Positions 43,834 to 53,154 of a stretch of 64,000 bases of DNA are shown one piece after another (the stretch's first letter is position 1; each line of letters begins with the position of its first letter). The DNA lies in assembly GCF_020567525.1 (NCBI RefSeq), contig NZ_JAJCVI010000004.1, forward strand, positions 124,001 to 188,000, read 5' to 3'. This DNA is from Halorubellus salinus. Its GTDB lineage: Archaea > Halobacteriota > Halobacteria > Halobacteriales > Natrialbaceae. The position numbers and the translations under genes were made by a program. The notes under the pieces are model-generated. The model was not told where the DNA came from. It saw only the letters and a program-made list of their open reading frames with translations, and made no database searches.

Positions 43834-44454
43834 ATGCTCCAGGGAGTGCTGCCGGACGTCGCGACGCTCGCGGCGTACACGGTCGCCGCAGTCGGGCTCA
43901 TCCTCGCGCCCGGCCCGGACACGGCGTTCGTGCTCGCGCAGTCCGTCGGCGGCGGCCGCACGGCCGGTGCGCGTGCGGCGCTCGGCGTCGCCGCGGGCGT
44001 GCTCGTGCACACCGTCGCCGCAGTCGCTGGCCTCTCCGTGCTCTTTCGCGTGTCCGCGGTCGCGTACGACGTCGTCCGACTTGCAGGCGCCGCGTACCTC
44101 GTCTACCTCGGCGTCGCGACGCTCCGCGGGGGCGACGGCGGGCTGTCGGTCGACGACCGGACTGCCAGCGGTAGCTTCCGGCAGGGCCTCGTGACGAACG
44201 TCCTGAACCCGAAGGTCGCGCTGTTCTTCCTCGCGTTCCTCCCGCAGTTCGGCGCCGGCGTCGAACTCCTCCCGCTCGGCGCGCTCTACGCCGCCATCAC
44301 CGCCGTCTACCTCGGCGCGCTCGCGCTCGCCTCCGGGACCGCCCGTGCGCTCGTCGACCGCCCCGGCGTCCGCACGTGGCTGCGGCGCGGCTCCGGCGGG
44401 ACGATGCTCGTACTCGGCGCGGTCGTCGCACTCGGCGAGGACGTCATCGCTTGA
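43834..44454 (+). CDS. LysE-family amino-acid exporter
   Basis: A 206-residue membrane protein with six transmembrane helices. The LysE/RhtB signature APGPDTAFVLAQSV near residue 25 (GPD motif) is clear, as is NVLNPKVALFFLAFLPQF near 130. These proteins export amino acids or derivatives such as homoserine. The gene is divergent from the methyltransferase (116-bp gap). The stop is followed by diverged 36-bp tandem repeats. Confidence 0.88.
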   Translation: MLQGVLPDVATLAAYTVAAVGLILAPGPDTAFVLAQSVGGGRTAGARAALGVAAGVLVHTVAAVAGLSVLFRVSAVAYDVVRLAGAAYLVYLGVATLRGGDGGLSVDDRTASGSFRQGLVTNVLNPKVALFFLAFLPQFGAGVELLPLGALYAAITAVYLGALALASGTARALVDRPGVRTWLRRGSGGTMLVLGAVVALGEDVIA

Positions 44455-44550
44455 GACCGCCATCGACCGGCTGCTGGAGTGCTCGCTCGAGACCGTCGTC
44501 GAGCGGCTGCTGGAGTCCTCGGCTGTCACCTCGACCGACCGGCTGCCGGG
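44453..44550 (+). repeat. Diverged 36-bp tandem repeats after the lysE-like stop
   Basis: Two copies (44453-44488 and 44489-44524) share gagaccg and cggctgctggagt. A third from 44525 is weaker. The first copy starts within the TGA stop codon. Divergence suggests an older event than the exact 30-bp repeats. Confidence 0.65.
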
Positions 44551-44610
44551 TGCGACGCGGTCGCATCCAGTTCCGAGGGCCTTTAGGCCGCGAACCGACT
44601 GAATCCGCTA

Positions 44611-45618
44611 ATGACCGATACCGCCGCCATCGAGGTCTCCGACCTCGTGAAGGAGTACGGCGACCTCCGCGCGCTCGACGGCCTCGACCTCCGCGTCGAG
44701 GACGGCGAGTTCTTCGGCCTGCTCGGGCCGAACGGCGCGGGGAAGACGACGTTCATCGAGATACTCGTCGGGCTCACGCGGAAGACGAGCGGGCACGCCG
44801 AAGTGTTCGGGCACGACGTCGTCGACGACTACCGCAACGCCCGGGACGCCATCGGGCTCGCGCCCCAGGAGTTCAACGTCGACCGCTTCTTCCCCATCCG
44901 CGAAGTGCTGGAGCACAAGGCCGGCTATCACGGCATCCCGCCGGAGGAAGCCGGCGAGCGCGCGGACGAGGCGCTGAAGCGAGTGGGGATCTACGACAAG
45001 CGCGACGAGCGCTTCGACTGGCTCTCCGGCGGGATGAAGCGCCGGCTCCTGCTCGCTCGCGCGCTCGTCACCGACCCCGACCTCCTCATCCTCGACGAGC
45101 CGACCGCGGGCGTCGACGTCCAGCTCCGCCGGGACCTCTGGAACGTCGTCCGCGACCTGAACGCGAACGGGACCACGGTCCTCCTGACGACGCACTACAT
45201 CGAGGAGGCCGAACGCCTCTGCGACCGCGTCGCCGTCATGGACGAAGGGAGCGTGCTGGACGTCGCGACCCCCGAGGACCTGATGAGTCGCGGCACCGAC
45301 ACCATCACCATCACGCTCGCGGACCAGCCCCGCGAGGTCCCCGCGTTCGACCGCGACGCGGTGCTGGACGCCGCGGTCGACGGCGACCGCCTCACGGTCC
45401 GCGTCGAGGACGGCGGGCGCGCGGTCGCGGACGTCGTCACCGCGCTCCAGGCCGCCGGCCACCAGGTCGTCGACCTCGACGTCTCCCGGACGAGCCTCGA
45501 GGAGATCTTCGTGCAGATGACCGGCGACGACGCCAGCACCGCGCGCGACGGTGACGCGGGCGACGGCGGCGCGAGCGACGAGGAGTCTCCCGCCCAAGCG
45601 GAGGTGTCCCAGGCGTGA
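44611..45618 (+). CDS. ABC transporter ATP-binding protein
   Basis: A 335-residue ABC ATPase of the multidrug/ABC-2 exporter type. Walker A GPNGAGKTTF near residue 39, signature LSGGMKRR near 138, Walker B LLILDEPTAGVD near 158, and the H-loop LLTTHYIEEAE near 193. A C-terminal domain of ~100 residues follows, ending in an acidic tail. Its stop overlaps the start of the permease gene, so the two form one exporter. Substrate unknown. Confidence 0.93.
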   Translation: MTDTAAIEVSDLVKEYGDLRALDGLDLRVEDGEFFGLLGPNGAGKTTFIEILVGLTRKTSGHAEVFGHDVVDDYRNARDAIGLAPQEFNVDRFFPIREVLEHKAGYHGIPPEEAGERADEALKRVGIYDKRDERFDWLSGGMKRRLLLARALVTDPDLLILDEPTAGVDVQLRRDLWNVVRDLNANGTTVLLTTHYIEEAERLCDRVAVMDEGSVLDVATPEDLMSRGTDTITITLADQPREVPAFDRDAVLDAAVDGDRLTVRVEDGGRAVADVVTALQAAGHQVVDLDVSRTSLEEIFVQMTGDDASTARDGDAGDGGASDEESPAQAEVSQA

Positions 45619-46424
45619 GCGTCGCCTCGAGCATCCCTGGCCTCTCGACCGGGACCGTGACGCTCGTCCGCCGCGAGATACTCCGGTACGTCCGTCGCCC
45701 CCGGAACACGTTCCTGCCGCCGTTCATCAACAACGTGCTGTACTTCGCGGTGTTCGGCGTTATCCTCGGCGAACGCATCGGAAGCTACGGCGACGCCATC
45801 CCCTACATCCTCTTCGTGCTCCCGGGTCTCGTCGTCCTCGGCGCGGTCTCGAACGGCTTCGAGAACGCGTCGTTCTCGATATTCCACGGCCGCTGGAACG
45901 AGTACATCCACGAAGTGCTGACGAGCCCGCTGAGTTACGGCCAGACGACGTTCGCGTACGTCGCCGCCAGCACCCTCCGCGGCGTCCTCGTCGGCGTCAT
46001 CATCGCGGTCGTCGGCGTCGCGTTCACCGTCGCGCACCCCGCGTACGACCTCGTCTCCATCGCGCACCCCCTCTACCTCGCGGTGGCCTTGACGCTCGTC
46101 GCGGCGCTGTTCGCGTGCATCGGCGTCGTCGGCGGCCTCTGGGCGCGGGACTTCGACTACCTCACCGTCCTCAACCAGTTCCTCATCCGCCCGCTCGTCT
46201 TCTTCGGCGGCGTCTTCTACCCGCTCGACGCCCTCGACGGCCTCTTCTACACGCTGAGCTTCCTGAACCCGATGGTGTTCACGGTCGACGCCGTCCGCTA
46301 TGGCTTCCTCGACGTGAACGTCCTGAACCCGTGGCTGTCCCTGGGCGTGCTCGCCGGCGCGACCGCGGTCGTGTTCGCCATCGACGTCGCACTCGTCAAG
46401 CGCGGGTACGGCCTCACCGAGTGA
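45615..46424 (+). CDS. ABC-2 type transporter permease
   Basis: A 269-residue permease with six hydrophobic segments of the ABC-2 fold. It includes the membrane stretch RNTFLPPFINNVLYFAVFG near residue 32 and the family motif FFGGVFYPLDALDG near 198. The GTG start at 45615 overlaps the ATPase stop (GTGA). Together with the preceding ATPase it should dimerise to form a simple exporter. Confidence 0.92.
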   Translation: MSVASSIPGLSTGTVTLVRREILRYVRRPRNTFLPPFINNVLYFAVFGVILGERIGSYGDAIPYILFVLPGLVVLGAVSNGFENASFSIFHGRWNEYIHEVLTSPLSYGQTTFAYVAASTLRGVLVGVIIAVVGVAFTVAHPAYDLVSIAHPLYLAVALTLVAALFACIGVVGGLWARDFDYLTVLNQFLIRPLVFFGGVFYPLDALDGLFYTLSFLNPMVFTVDAVRYGFLDVNVLNPWLSLGVLAGATAVVFAIDVALVKRGYGLTE

Positions 46425-46487
46425 GGACGAACCCGGCTTGCGCCATCACCGCGTCCGCTCGACTCGGCGTTCGAACGTCCGGGTCCG

Positions 46488-47459
46488 TCACCGCTTGCGT
46501 TCGCGTCGTTCTTCCTCGCTGAGGACGCGCACGTACGACCGCCCGACGAGCCCGCCGAACAGGACTTCGCGGATCGACAACTTCCGATCGGGGCCCTGGA
46601 ACCGTATCTGTTCGAGACGTTCGCGAGTCGTCTGGAAGTAGTTCACGGCGGTCACGAGGACGACGCCCCCGACGGTGTTCCCGAGGAGCACGGGAAGGAC
46701 GAACTGCGAGAGTCCCGTCGCGAGCGCGATCTCGCCGAGCACGACGAGGTAGACGACCTCGGTGAACGAGACCACGACGTGGTAAAGGTCGCTCAGTGGA
46801 ATCGCCAAGAACGCGAGGTACACGATGAGTAGTCGAGACACCGTGTCCTGGACCGCGTAGTCGATCCAGACGACGCCGCCGACGATCAATCCCGCGAAGA
46901 CGGCCTTGAAGAACAGGCTCCCCCAGGGCGTCTGGACGCCGGCCAGTGCGATGTCGACGGCCGTGGCCTCCTGCGACGCCGAGAAGACGCCGGTGCCAGC
47001 GAGCACGAGCGCGCCGAGGAGACCGCCGGTGAAGTTCCCTGCGAGCACGACCAGCCACTTCCCGAGGAGTTTCGGGACGCTCACGAGGCGTTCGAGGACC
47101 AGGGCGACGGGCGGGAGCGTGTTCTCGGTGTACAGCTGGTAGCCGCCGAGGATGATGTAGATGAACCCAAGCGGGTACAGAACGAGGCTCGCGAGCGGAG
47201 CGCCGCCGGTCGACGCGGTCCCGGAGACGTACAGCAGGAACGTGAGCGTGATGGCGAACCCGGCGGCCAGGCCGCTGAAGAACAGTTCTCGCCGCGTCGA
47301 CGTGATCTCCTCGTCGGCCGCGAAGACGATTCGCTGGAACACCTCGTCGGTCGAGAACCGGTCGCGGAGCAAGGTCCCCCTCGCCGGCGCACCGCTATGG
47401 GACTTGTCGACGACTTCCCGAATCGGGATGTCCTCCTCTGGATCGTCAGGTGCGGTCAT
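46488..47459 (-). CDS. Formate/nitrite transporter (FNT) family protein
   Basis: A 323-residue FNT-type channel. A 55-residue acidic N-terminus precedes six helices (from about residue 60), with re-entrant half-helix regions near VVLAGNFTGGLLGAL (about 140) and SQFVLPVLLGNTVGG (about 250), and a basic C-terminal tail RRERKR. Such proteins pass small monovalent anions such as formate, nitrite or hydrosulfide. The long tail places it nearer the YfdC-like subgroup than FocA. It runs convergently to the ABC-exporter operon. Confidence 0.85.
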   Translation of the reverse strand: MTAPDDPEEDIPIREVVDKSHSGAPARGTLLRDRFSTDEVFQRIVFAADEEITSTRRELFFSGLAAGFAITLTFLLYVSGTASTGGAPLASLVLYPLGFIYIILGGYQLYTENTLPPVALVLERLVSVPKLLGKWLVVLAGNFTGGLLGALVLAGTGVFSASQEATAVDIALAGVQTPWGSLFFKAVFAGLIVGGVVWIDYAVQDTVSRLLIVYLAFLAIPLSDLYHVVVSFTEVVYLVVLGEIALATGLSQFVLPVLLGNTVGGVVLVTAVNYFQTTRERLEQIRFQGPDRKLSIREVLFGGLVGRSYVRVLSEEERRERKR

Positions 47460-47561
47460 TGAACGTCAGCACTTCCGGGAGAACGATACTTATTCTCCTG
47501 GGATGGACGCTCCCTCGACGCACGCCGCGTTCGTCGACGCGAAGTCCGGTCGCGGACGCGC

Positions 47562-47882
47562 TCACTGTTGGTTCTTCGTAGCGTCGGCGTCGCGTCGATC
47601 CTGGTCCGCGTCGTCGGATTCGATGGCGTCGAGGGAGTCGGGGATGCGGTTGGTGACCACCCAGATGGTCACCCGGTAGACGCCGTACCCGAACGCGACG
47701 AACAACAGGAGGTCGAGGAGGTAGAGTTCGACGAACACGAGTGGCGTGATCTGGTCGAGCACGATCTCGGTGGTGAGAGAGAGCACCGCGAAGCTGAGGA
47801 TGATGAGGATTGCCGGGGTGAAGAGGAGCAGGAGCCCGATGGCGATCGCGATCAACCGGTTTCGAGGGGGTGACAATCCCAT
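47562..47882 (-). CDS. Small two-helix membrane protein
   Basis: A 106-residue protein with transmembrane segments at about residues 8-38 and 48-75, then a cytoplasmic acidic tail (SLDAIESDDADQDRRDAD). It has a clear TATA element (aaatagtattt on the minus strand, 47907-47917) about 25-35 bases before its start, so it is probably expressed. The family is not recognised and it has no operon partner. Confidence 0.65.
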   Translation of the reverse strand: MGLSPPRNRLIAIAIGLLLLFTPAILIILSFAVLSLTTEIVLDQITPLVFVELYLLDLLLFVAFGYGVYRVTIWVVTNRIPDSLDAIESDDADQDRRDADATKNQQ

Positions 47883-48204
47883 ACGTGGTCTATGTCACCT
47901 GACGGCAAATACTATTTGTAGCGACGACGGACGACCTCGCGGCCAGGAGTACTCGCGTCGCGGCCCGGGCTACCCGTCGCCGTGGGTCGCGACCGGCCCG
48001 GTCGGACGGGCGTCGACGCGCTCAGAGGTCAGCCGTTGACCGTGGACGGGCCGGTCGCACACGAGGGTACGGGCGGGCGCGACGAACCACTCGGGTCCTC
48101 CGCAATCGGCCGTTCCGTGTGCCATGCCTCGACCGACGTCGCGACGGACACCTCAACTCGCTGATTCCACCACGGTTAGGATGGCGGCGGTCGTAGCGTC
48201 GTGC
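47883..48204. other. Intergenic stretch between divergent genes
   Basis: About 320 bp. The first 35 bases hold the promoter of the leftward small membrane protein gene. The AT-rich patch around 47905-47921 is the only visible element; the remainder is GC-rich with no supported gene, hairpin or repeat. The hydrolase promoter is not obvious. Confidence 0.5.
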
Positions 48205-49116
48205 ATGTCGAGTTTCGAGACGCTCGCCGCGAACGTGGACGCCGACCTCGAACGCGAGGACGTCGCGGTCAATGGGGTCCGCCTCAGCGTCGTCACCGCC
48301 GGTCCCGAAGACGGCGACGTCGTCGTCTTGCTCCACGGGTTCCCGGAGTTCTGGTACTCGTGGCGCGAACAGATCCCCGAGCTCGTCGACGCCGGGTTCC
48401 GCGTCGTCGTCCCGGACATGCGCGGGTACAACGAGAGCGAGAAGCCACGTGGTATCGACGCGTACCGGGTGGACCGGCTCGTCGAGGACGTCGTCGGCCT
48501 CGTCGAGCACTACTCGTCGACCGGCTCGGCGCACGTCGTCGGCCACGACTGGGGTGGTGCGGTCGCGTGGTCTGTCGCCATCCGGCGGCCCGACGTCGTG
48601 GACCGCCTCGCCATCCTGGACGCGCCCCACCCCGAGCGGTTCCGCGAGCTCCTGCGGACGCCCGCGCAACTCCGGCGCTCGTGGTACATGCTGGCGTTCC
48701 AGCTGCCCTGGCTGCCCGAGTTCGGGCTCACTCGCGAGGACGCACAGGCGGTCGGGCGGCTGTTCGCGGGGTCGATGCCGCGCGAGGAGACCAGACACTA
48801 CCGCGAGGCGTTCCTCCAGCCAGGTGCGGCGACCGCGACGGTGAACTACTATCGGTCGTTCGTCCGCGAGGGCGCTCGCGACGAACTCCCGCTCTCGTCC
48901 GCGCGCATCCCCATGCCCGAGGGGCGCGTGGACGCGCCGACGCTCGTCTGCTGGGGGCTCGACGACGAAGCGCTCGTCCCCGCGAACGCCGACGGCCTCG
49001 GCGAGTGGATCCCGGACCTGACCGTCGAACGCATCCCGGACGCGAGTCACTGGGTCCAGCTCGACGCCGCCGACCGCGTGAACGACGCGCTCCTCGCCCA
49101 CCTCCAGACCGCGTGA
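48205..49116 (+). CDS. Alpha/beta hydrolase, epoxide-hydrolase/dehalogenase type
   Basis: A 303-residue hydrolase. LLHGFPEFWYSWR near residue 47 is the HGxP oxyanion motif of epoxide hydrolases. VVGHDWGGAVAW near 113 places the nucleophile as Asp (GHDWGG), as in epoxide hydrolases and haloalkane dehalogenases. The late acid and His are in GLDDEALVP near 255 and DASHWVQLD near 284. Probable reaction: opening epoxide rings with water. ATG at 48205 (MSSFETL) is chosen; an upstream in-frame ATG at 48181 is possible. Confidence 0.87.
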   Translation: MSSFETLAANVDADLEREDVAVNGVRLSVVTAGPEDGDVVVLLHGFPEFWYSWREQIPELVDAGFRVVVPDMRGYNESEKPRGIDAYRVDRLVEDVVGLVEHYSSTGSAHVVGHDWGGAVAWSVAIRRPDVVDRLAILDAPHPERFRELLRTPAQLRRSWYMLAFQLPWLPEFGLTREDAQAVGRLFAGSMPREETRHYREAFLQPGAATATVNYYRSFVREGARDELPLSSARIPMPEGRVDAPTLVCWGLDDEALVPANADGLGEWIPDLTVERIPDASHWVQLDAADRVNDALLAHLQTA

Positions 49117-49170
49117 CGCGGCCGGCCCGGGACGCAAAACGGTAAGGCGCGCCGCCCCGAACCGGCTGGT

Positions 49171-49863
49171 ATGACAGACGACGCCGACCCGCTGGCGTGG
49201 GAGACCCACGCCAGCGACGTCGCGTACGCGTGCCCCGGGTTCGAGGTCGTCCACCAGGACGTCCGGCTGCCCGACGGCACCGACACGGACTTCGATTACC
49301 TGACCGAGCCCGAAGCGGTCGTCGTCCTGCCGTTCGCCGCGACCGGGAACGACAGCGACGAGGACGCCGCCGCGGGGGACGACGACGCGGCCGAGGTCGT
49401 GGTCATCGAGGAGTGGCGCCAGGCCGTCTCGCGCGTGAACCGCGGGCTCCCGGCGGGCAGCATCGAACCCGACGACGACGACCTCGCGGTCGCTGCGCGC
49501 CGCGAACTCCGCGAGGAGACCGGGTACGAGGCCGACGCCGTCGACCACCTCTGCACGGTCGAGCCCGCGAACGGCCTCCTGGACTCCGTGCATCACGTCT
49601 ACGTCGCCACCGGCTGCGAGCCAGCGGGCGAGCAGGACCTCGACTTCAACGAGAGCATCCGCGTCGACACGACCGGGTTCGACGACCTCCTCGCCGCGGT
49701 GCGGGACGGCCGGATACGGGACGGCCGGACGCACGTCGCCGTCACGCGGTACGCGCTCGAACGCGCGCTCGACGACGGTTCGAGAGACGGCGGTGCGAGA
49801 GCCGGAGCGAGCGCAGCCGTCGACGCGGACGCCGCCCCGACCCAGGGAGGTGATGGGGCGTGA
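49171..49863 (+). CDS. NUDIX hydrolase
   Basis: A 230-residue NUDIX protein. The box near residues 92-114 reads GSIEPDDDDLAVAARRELREE followed by TGY, matching Gx5Ex7REUxEExGU except that Asp stands at the first Glu position. This Glu is usually structural rather than catalytic; the REUxEE metal ligands are intact. N-terminal strands (VVHQDVRLPDGTDTDFDYL) suit an ADP-ribose/nucleoside-diphosphate pyrophosphatase. The stop overlaps the next gene's GTG (GTGA). Confidence 0.85.
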   Translation: MTDDADPLAWETHASDVAYACPGFEVVHQDVRLPDGTDTDFDYLTEPEAVVVLPFAATGNDSDEDAAAGDDDAAEVVVIEEWRQAVSRVNRGLPAGSIEPDDDDLAVAARRELREETGYEADAVDHLCTVEPANGLLDSVHHVYVATGCEPAGEQDLDFNESIRVDTTGFDDLLAAVRDGRIRDGRTHVAVTRYALERALDDGSRDGGARAGASAAVDADAAPTQGGDGA

Positions 49864-50837
49864 GCGACGACCACGGGAGGGACGACGGTGCAGAGTCCGA
49901 ACTGGGCGAGGACACCGGCTGGGCCGACGACGGTGACGAGTGGAACGACCCCGCGAGCCTCCACGAGGACGACTCGGGGCGCGACAGCGCCGACGACGTC
50001 AGCGGTCGTCCAGTCGAGGTCGGCGCCGATAGCTCCCTCGCCCCCTGGGAGACCGGCGTCGGCGAGGGCGGGTTCCTGCGGGCGCTCGGCGAAGCCGTCG
50101 GCGCCATCGTGCTCTCGCTCGTCGTCGCCGTCGTGCTCGCGCTCGGCACCGGGCTCGCGATGCTCCTCGCCGGATTCGAGGTGACGTCCACGCCGACGCT
50201 CCTCGTCTCCCTGACCGGCACCCAGGCGGGGTTCGCGGTCGGCGTCTACGCGTACCTGCGCTGGCGGAACGAACCGGCGTCGAACCTCGGCATCGCCGTC
50301 CCCGACCTCAAGGGCCTCGTGCTCGTCGTCGTCGGCCTGCTCGCGACGCTCGCCCTGTCGCTCACGGCGAGCCTCGCGGTCACGCTCCTCGACCTCCAGC
50401 CGGCGCAGAACGCGACCACGTCCCAGGCCTCGAGCGACCCGACGTCGCTCCTGTTGCTCATCCCCGTCATGCTCCTCGTCGTCGGCCCGTGCGAGGAACT
50501 GCTGTTCCGCGGGGTCGTCCAGCGCCGCATCCGCGAACGGGCGTCCGCGCCGGTCGCCATCGTCCTCGGCGGCGCGCTGTTCGCGAGCATCCACTTCATC
50601 GCGCTCGTCGGCGACCTCTCCGCGATCGCGACGACCATCGGCATCCTGTTCTTCCCGTCGCTCGTGTTCGGCGCGATCTACGAGTACGGGAAGAACATCG
50701 TCGTGAACGCGCTCGTGCACGGACTCTACAACTCGGTGCTGTTGGCGCTGTCGTACCTCGCGCTCCAGTTCGCGCCCGAGAGCGCGCAGTCCGACGGCGC
50801 CGCCGCGATACTGGACGTGGTCGCGGTACTGCTCTGA
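49860..50837 (+). CDS. CPBP-family intramembrane metalloprotease
   Basis: A 325-residue membrane protein. The first ~75 residues are acidic and disordered, then about eight hydrophobic segments follow. The CPBP motifs are GPCEELLFRGVVQ near residue 210 (EExxxR), ASIHFIALV near 245 (FxxxH type) and HGLYNSVLLA near 285. It is a divergent paralogue of the protease at 18625-19428. GTG at 49860 overlaps the NUDIX stop, implying coupled translation, although the biochemical link is unclear. Confidence 0.85.
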   Translation: MSDDHGRDDGAESELGEDTGWADDGDEWNDPASLHEDDSGRDSADDVSGRPVEVGADSSLAPWETGVGEGGFLRALGEAVGAIVLSLVVAVVLALGTGLAMLLAGFEVTSTPTLLVSLTGTQAGFAVGVYAYLRWRNEPASNLGIAVPDLKGLVLVVVGLLATLALSLTASLAVTLLDLQPAQNATTSQASSDPTSLLLLIPVMLLVVGPCEELLFRGVVQRRIRERASAPVAIVLGGALFASIHFIALVGDLSAIATTIGILFFPSLVFGAIYEYGKNIVVNALVHGLYNSVLLALSYLALQFAPESAQSDGAAAILDVVAVLL

Positions 50838-50856
50838 GCGCCTCCGCGACCGCCTG

Positions 50857-51075
50857 GTGCCACTGACCGGCACCAGAACGACTACGCTCGCCGAGCGCCT
50901 ATCGTGGGTCGTGAAGGCAGCTAACGCATCCGTCGCGGGCGTCGTCGTCGCCGCACTCGTCTTCGTCGCGTACGGCACGCTCGTCTTCGAGGGCATCGTC
51001 GGTACCGCCGTCATCGTCGTGGCGCTCGCTGCGGTCGTCGCAGCGTTCGCGCTCTCGAGGCGCGAATCGACCTGA
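50857..51075 (+). CDS. Small two-helix membrane protein
   Basis: A 72-residue ORF beginning with GTG at 50857, 19 bases after the CPBP gene. The last ~50 residues form two hydrophobic helices ([18 protein letters not shown] and [17 protein letters not shown]) and end in SRREST. A later GTG at 50911 would give a shorter form. It is probably the third gene of the NUDIX-CPBP operon. No family is recognised. Confidence 0.5.
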   Translation: MPLTGTRTTTLAERLSWVVKAANASVAGVVVAALVFVAYGTLVFEGIVGTAVIVVALAAVVAAFALSRREST

Positions 51076-51190
51076 AGCGGCCCTGGCGACGTCCATCGCG
51101 GCCACGAGCGTGCGCGGTCGTGGCACGTTCGACGCGTCCGGGGCGGCGAAGACGACACCCTTACCGACGCGAGGAGCGAAGCGCGGGGCA

Positions 51191-52663
51191 ATGAGAGACC
51201 ACTTCGAGGCGCGCGACTTCGACGGCGCGGGTCGCGTCGGGCGACTCGACGTCCCGCGCGCCGGCGTCACGGTGGAGACGCCCGCGCTCCTCCCCGTCGT
51301 GAACCCGAACATCCAGACGCTCGAACCCCGGCGGATGGAGACGGAGTTCGGCGCGCAGATACTCATCACGAACAGCTACATCATCAAGACCTCCGAGGGC
51401 CTCCGCGAGGACGCGCTCGAACGCGGCCTGCACGACCTGCTCGACTTCCACGGCGCCATCATGACGGACTCCGGGAGCTTCCAGCTCGCGGAGTACGGCG
51501 ACATCGACGTGACGACCGAGGAGATCCTCCAGTTCCAGTACGACATCGGGAGCGACGTGGGGACGCCCGTGGACATCCCGACGCCACCGGACGCGAGCCA
51601 CGAACAGGCGAGCGATGAACTTCGGACGACCCAGGAGCGCCTCGCGGTCGCGGAGGGCGTCGACGTCGGCGACATGCTCGTGAACGCGCCCGTGCAGGGG
51701 TCGACGCACGCGGACCTCCGCGAGGAAGCCGGGCGGCACGCCGCGAGCACGGACCTGGACGTGTTCCCGGTCGGTGCGGTCGTCCCGCTGATGAACGACT
51801 ACCGGTACGGCGACATGGTGGACGTCGTCGCCGCCGCGAAGCGCGGCCTCGACCAGGACTGTCCCGTGCACCTCTTCGGTGCCGGGCATCCGATGATGTT
51901 CGCGCTCGCCGCGGCGATGGGCTGTGACCTCTTCGACTCCGCCGCGTACGCGCTCTACGCCCGCGACGACCGCTACCTCACCGTGCGGGGCACGAAGCAC
52001 CTCGACGACCTCGAGCACCTCCCGTGTCCGTGTCCGGTGTGCAGCGAGTACACGCCCGCGGAACTGCGTGCGCTCGGCGAGCGCGAACGCGGCGACGAGC
52101 TCGCCGCGCACAACCTCCACGTGTCGTTCGCGGAGATGCGTCGCGTCCGCCAGGCCATCCGGACCGGGTCGCTCATGGAACTCGTCGAGGCACGCGCCAG
52201 GGCGCACCCGGCGATGCTCGACGGGTATCGCGCGGCGCTCGACCACGCCGAACAGCTAGAGCGCACGGATTCCGCATCGAAGGACACGTTCTTCTACCTC
52301 TCCGGGGAGAGCGCACGCCGGCCGGAGGTCGTCCGGCACCACGAGCGGCTCGACCGCCTCGCGCCCGAGGGCGACGTGCTCCTCACCGAGGGCGACAACG
52401 ACGACGACTTCGACGCGTCCTGGACGGTGGAACCGCCGTTCGGGCCGTTCCCGCGCGCCCTCCGGAACACGTACCCGCTGACCGCGGAGGTCCCCGACAG
52501 GCTGGACGGCGCGGCGTTCGACGCGGCCGCGGACGGCGTCGCCGCGCTCTGTGCGGGCAGCGACGCGGCGTTCACGCTCGCACACCGCGACTGGCCCGAG
52601 CGCGCGCTGGAGCGCGTCCCCGAGGGCGTATCGCTCGTGAACCTTCACGGCCGCGAGCACTGA
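51191..52663 (+). CDS. tgtA: Archaeosine tRNA-guanine transglycosylase TgtA
   Basis: A 490-residue aTGT that swaps guanine-15 in tRNA D-arms for preQ0, the first committed step of archaeosine synthesis. The catalytic Asp lies in [13 protein letters not shown] near residue 95, the second Asp region is [13 protein letters not shown] near 168, and the zinc site CPCPVCSEY occurs near 280 with a later His. A C-terminal extension of ~190 residues follows, shorter than versions that include a full PUA domain. arcS and RaSEA, which complete the pathway, lie downstream in this window. Confidence 0.95.
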   Translation: MRDHFEARDFDGAGRVGRLDVPRAGVTVETPALLPVVNPNIQTLEPRRMETEFGAQILITNSYIIKTSEGLREDALERGLHDLLDFHGAIMTDSGSFQLAEYGDIDVTTEEILQFQYDIGSDVGTPVDIPTPPDASHEQASDELRTTQERLAVAEGVDVGDMLVNAPVQGSTHADLREEAGRHAASTDLDVFPVGAVVPLMNDYRYGDMVDVVAAAKRGLDQDCPVHLFGAGHPMMFALAAAMGCDLFDSAAYALYARDDRYLTVRGTKHLDDLEHLPCPCPVCSEYTPAELRALGERERGDELAAHNLHVSFAEMRRVRQAIRTGSLMELVEARARAHPAMLDGYRAALDHAEQLERTDSASKDTFFYLSGESARRPEVVRHHERLDRLAPEGDVLLTEGDNDDDFDASWTVEPPFGPFPRALRNTYPLTAEVPDRLDGAAFDAAADGVAALCAGSDAAFTLAHRDWPERALERVPEGVSLVNLHGREH

Positions 52664-53154
52664 GGGAACCCCTCGAGAACCTCGGTTCGCTCGTCGTCGC
52701 AGCTCGTGGCGACGCTCGCTCGCGCGCTGGTCGACGTGCGCCGAACGCTCCCCGTCGAGGGCGCGCGAACGCACTGTCGCACTCCTCTCTGGCGGTAACA
52801 CTCGGTGCTCGCGGACGATTCTCGTCGTGCCAGTGGCTCCTGGTTCGTCGAAAGGGGGGGAATGGGGGAAGTGAAAGAGGGAGTGCCTCTGACACGGATG
52901 CCCACCTCGGCATCCACAACCGAAGACGTAGTACCGGTTAATTAATTTTTGGGCGCCGGGCATCTGGGACGCATCCGGGGACGTGACGACGACACTCGCT
53001 CGAAGATTATTAAGAGAATACCCGGGTAGTATTTTCGGAACCTCTTGGTATTCGTTGGTGGTGGTCGACCGTTCGACGACCGGTCGCTCGACCGACCCGC
53101 GCGCCCGGCGCGCAGAAGGGAAGATACAGGGGAGCGCGGCCCCGACGACGCGTC
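52664..53154. other. Intergenic region with an AT-rich island
   Basis: A gap of about 490 bp between tgtA and arcS. It includes an unusually AT-rich island around 52935-53045 (cggttaattaattttt; gaagattattaagagaatac; gtagtattttcgg), conspicuous in this GC-rich DNA and possibly carrying promoters or a short RNA. A weak TATA (gaagatac, 53119-53126) precedes arcS by about 28 bases. I see no supported gene or structured RNA. Confidence 0.45.

Noticed and set aside
47982-48164. 60-codon frame upstream of the epoxide-hydrolase-like gene
   Set aside because: No promoter or conserved pattern; composition resembles non-coding GC-rich DNA.
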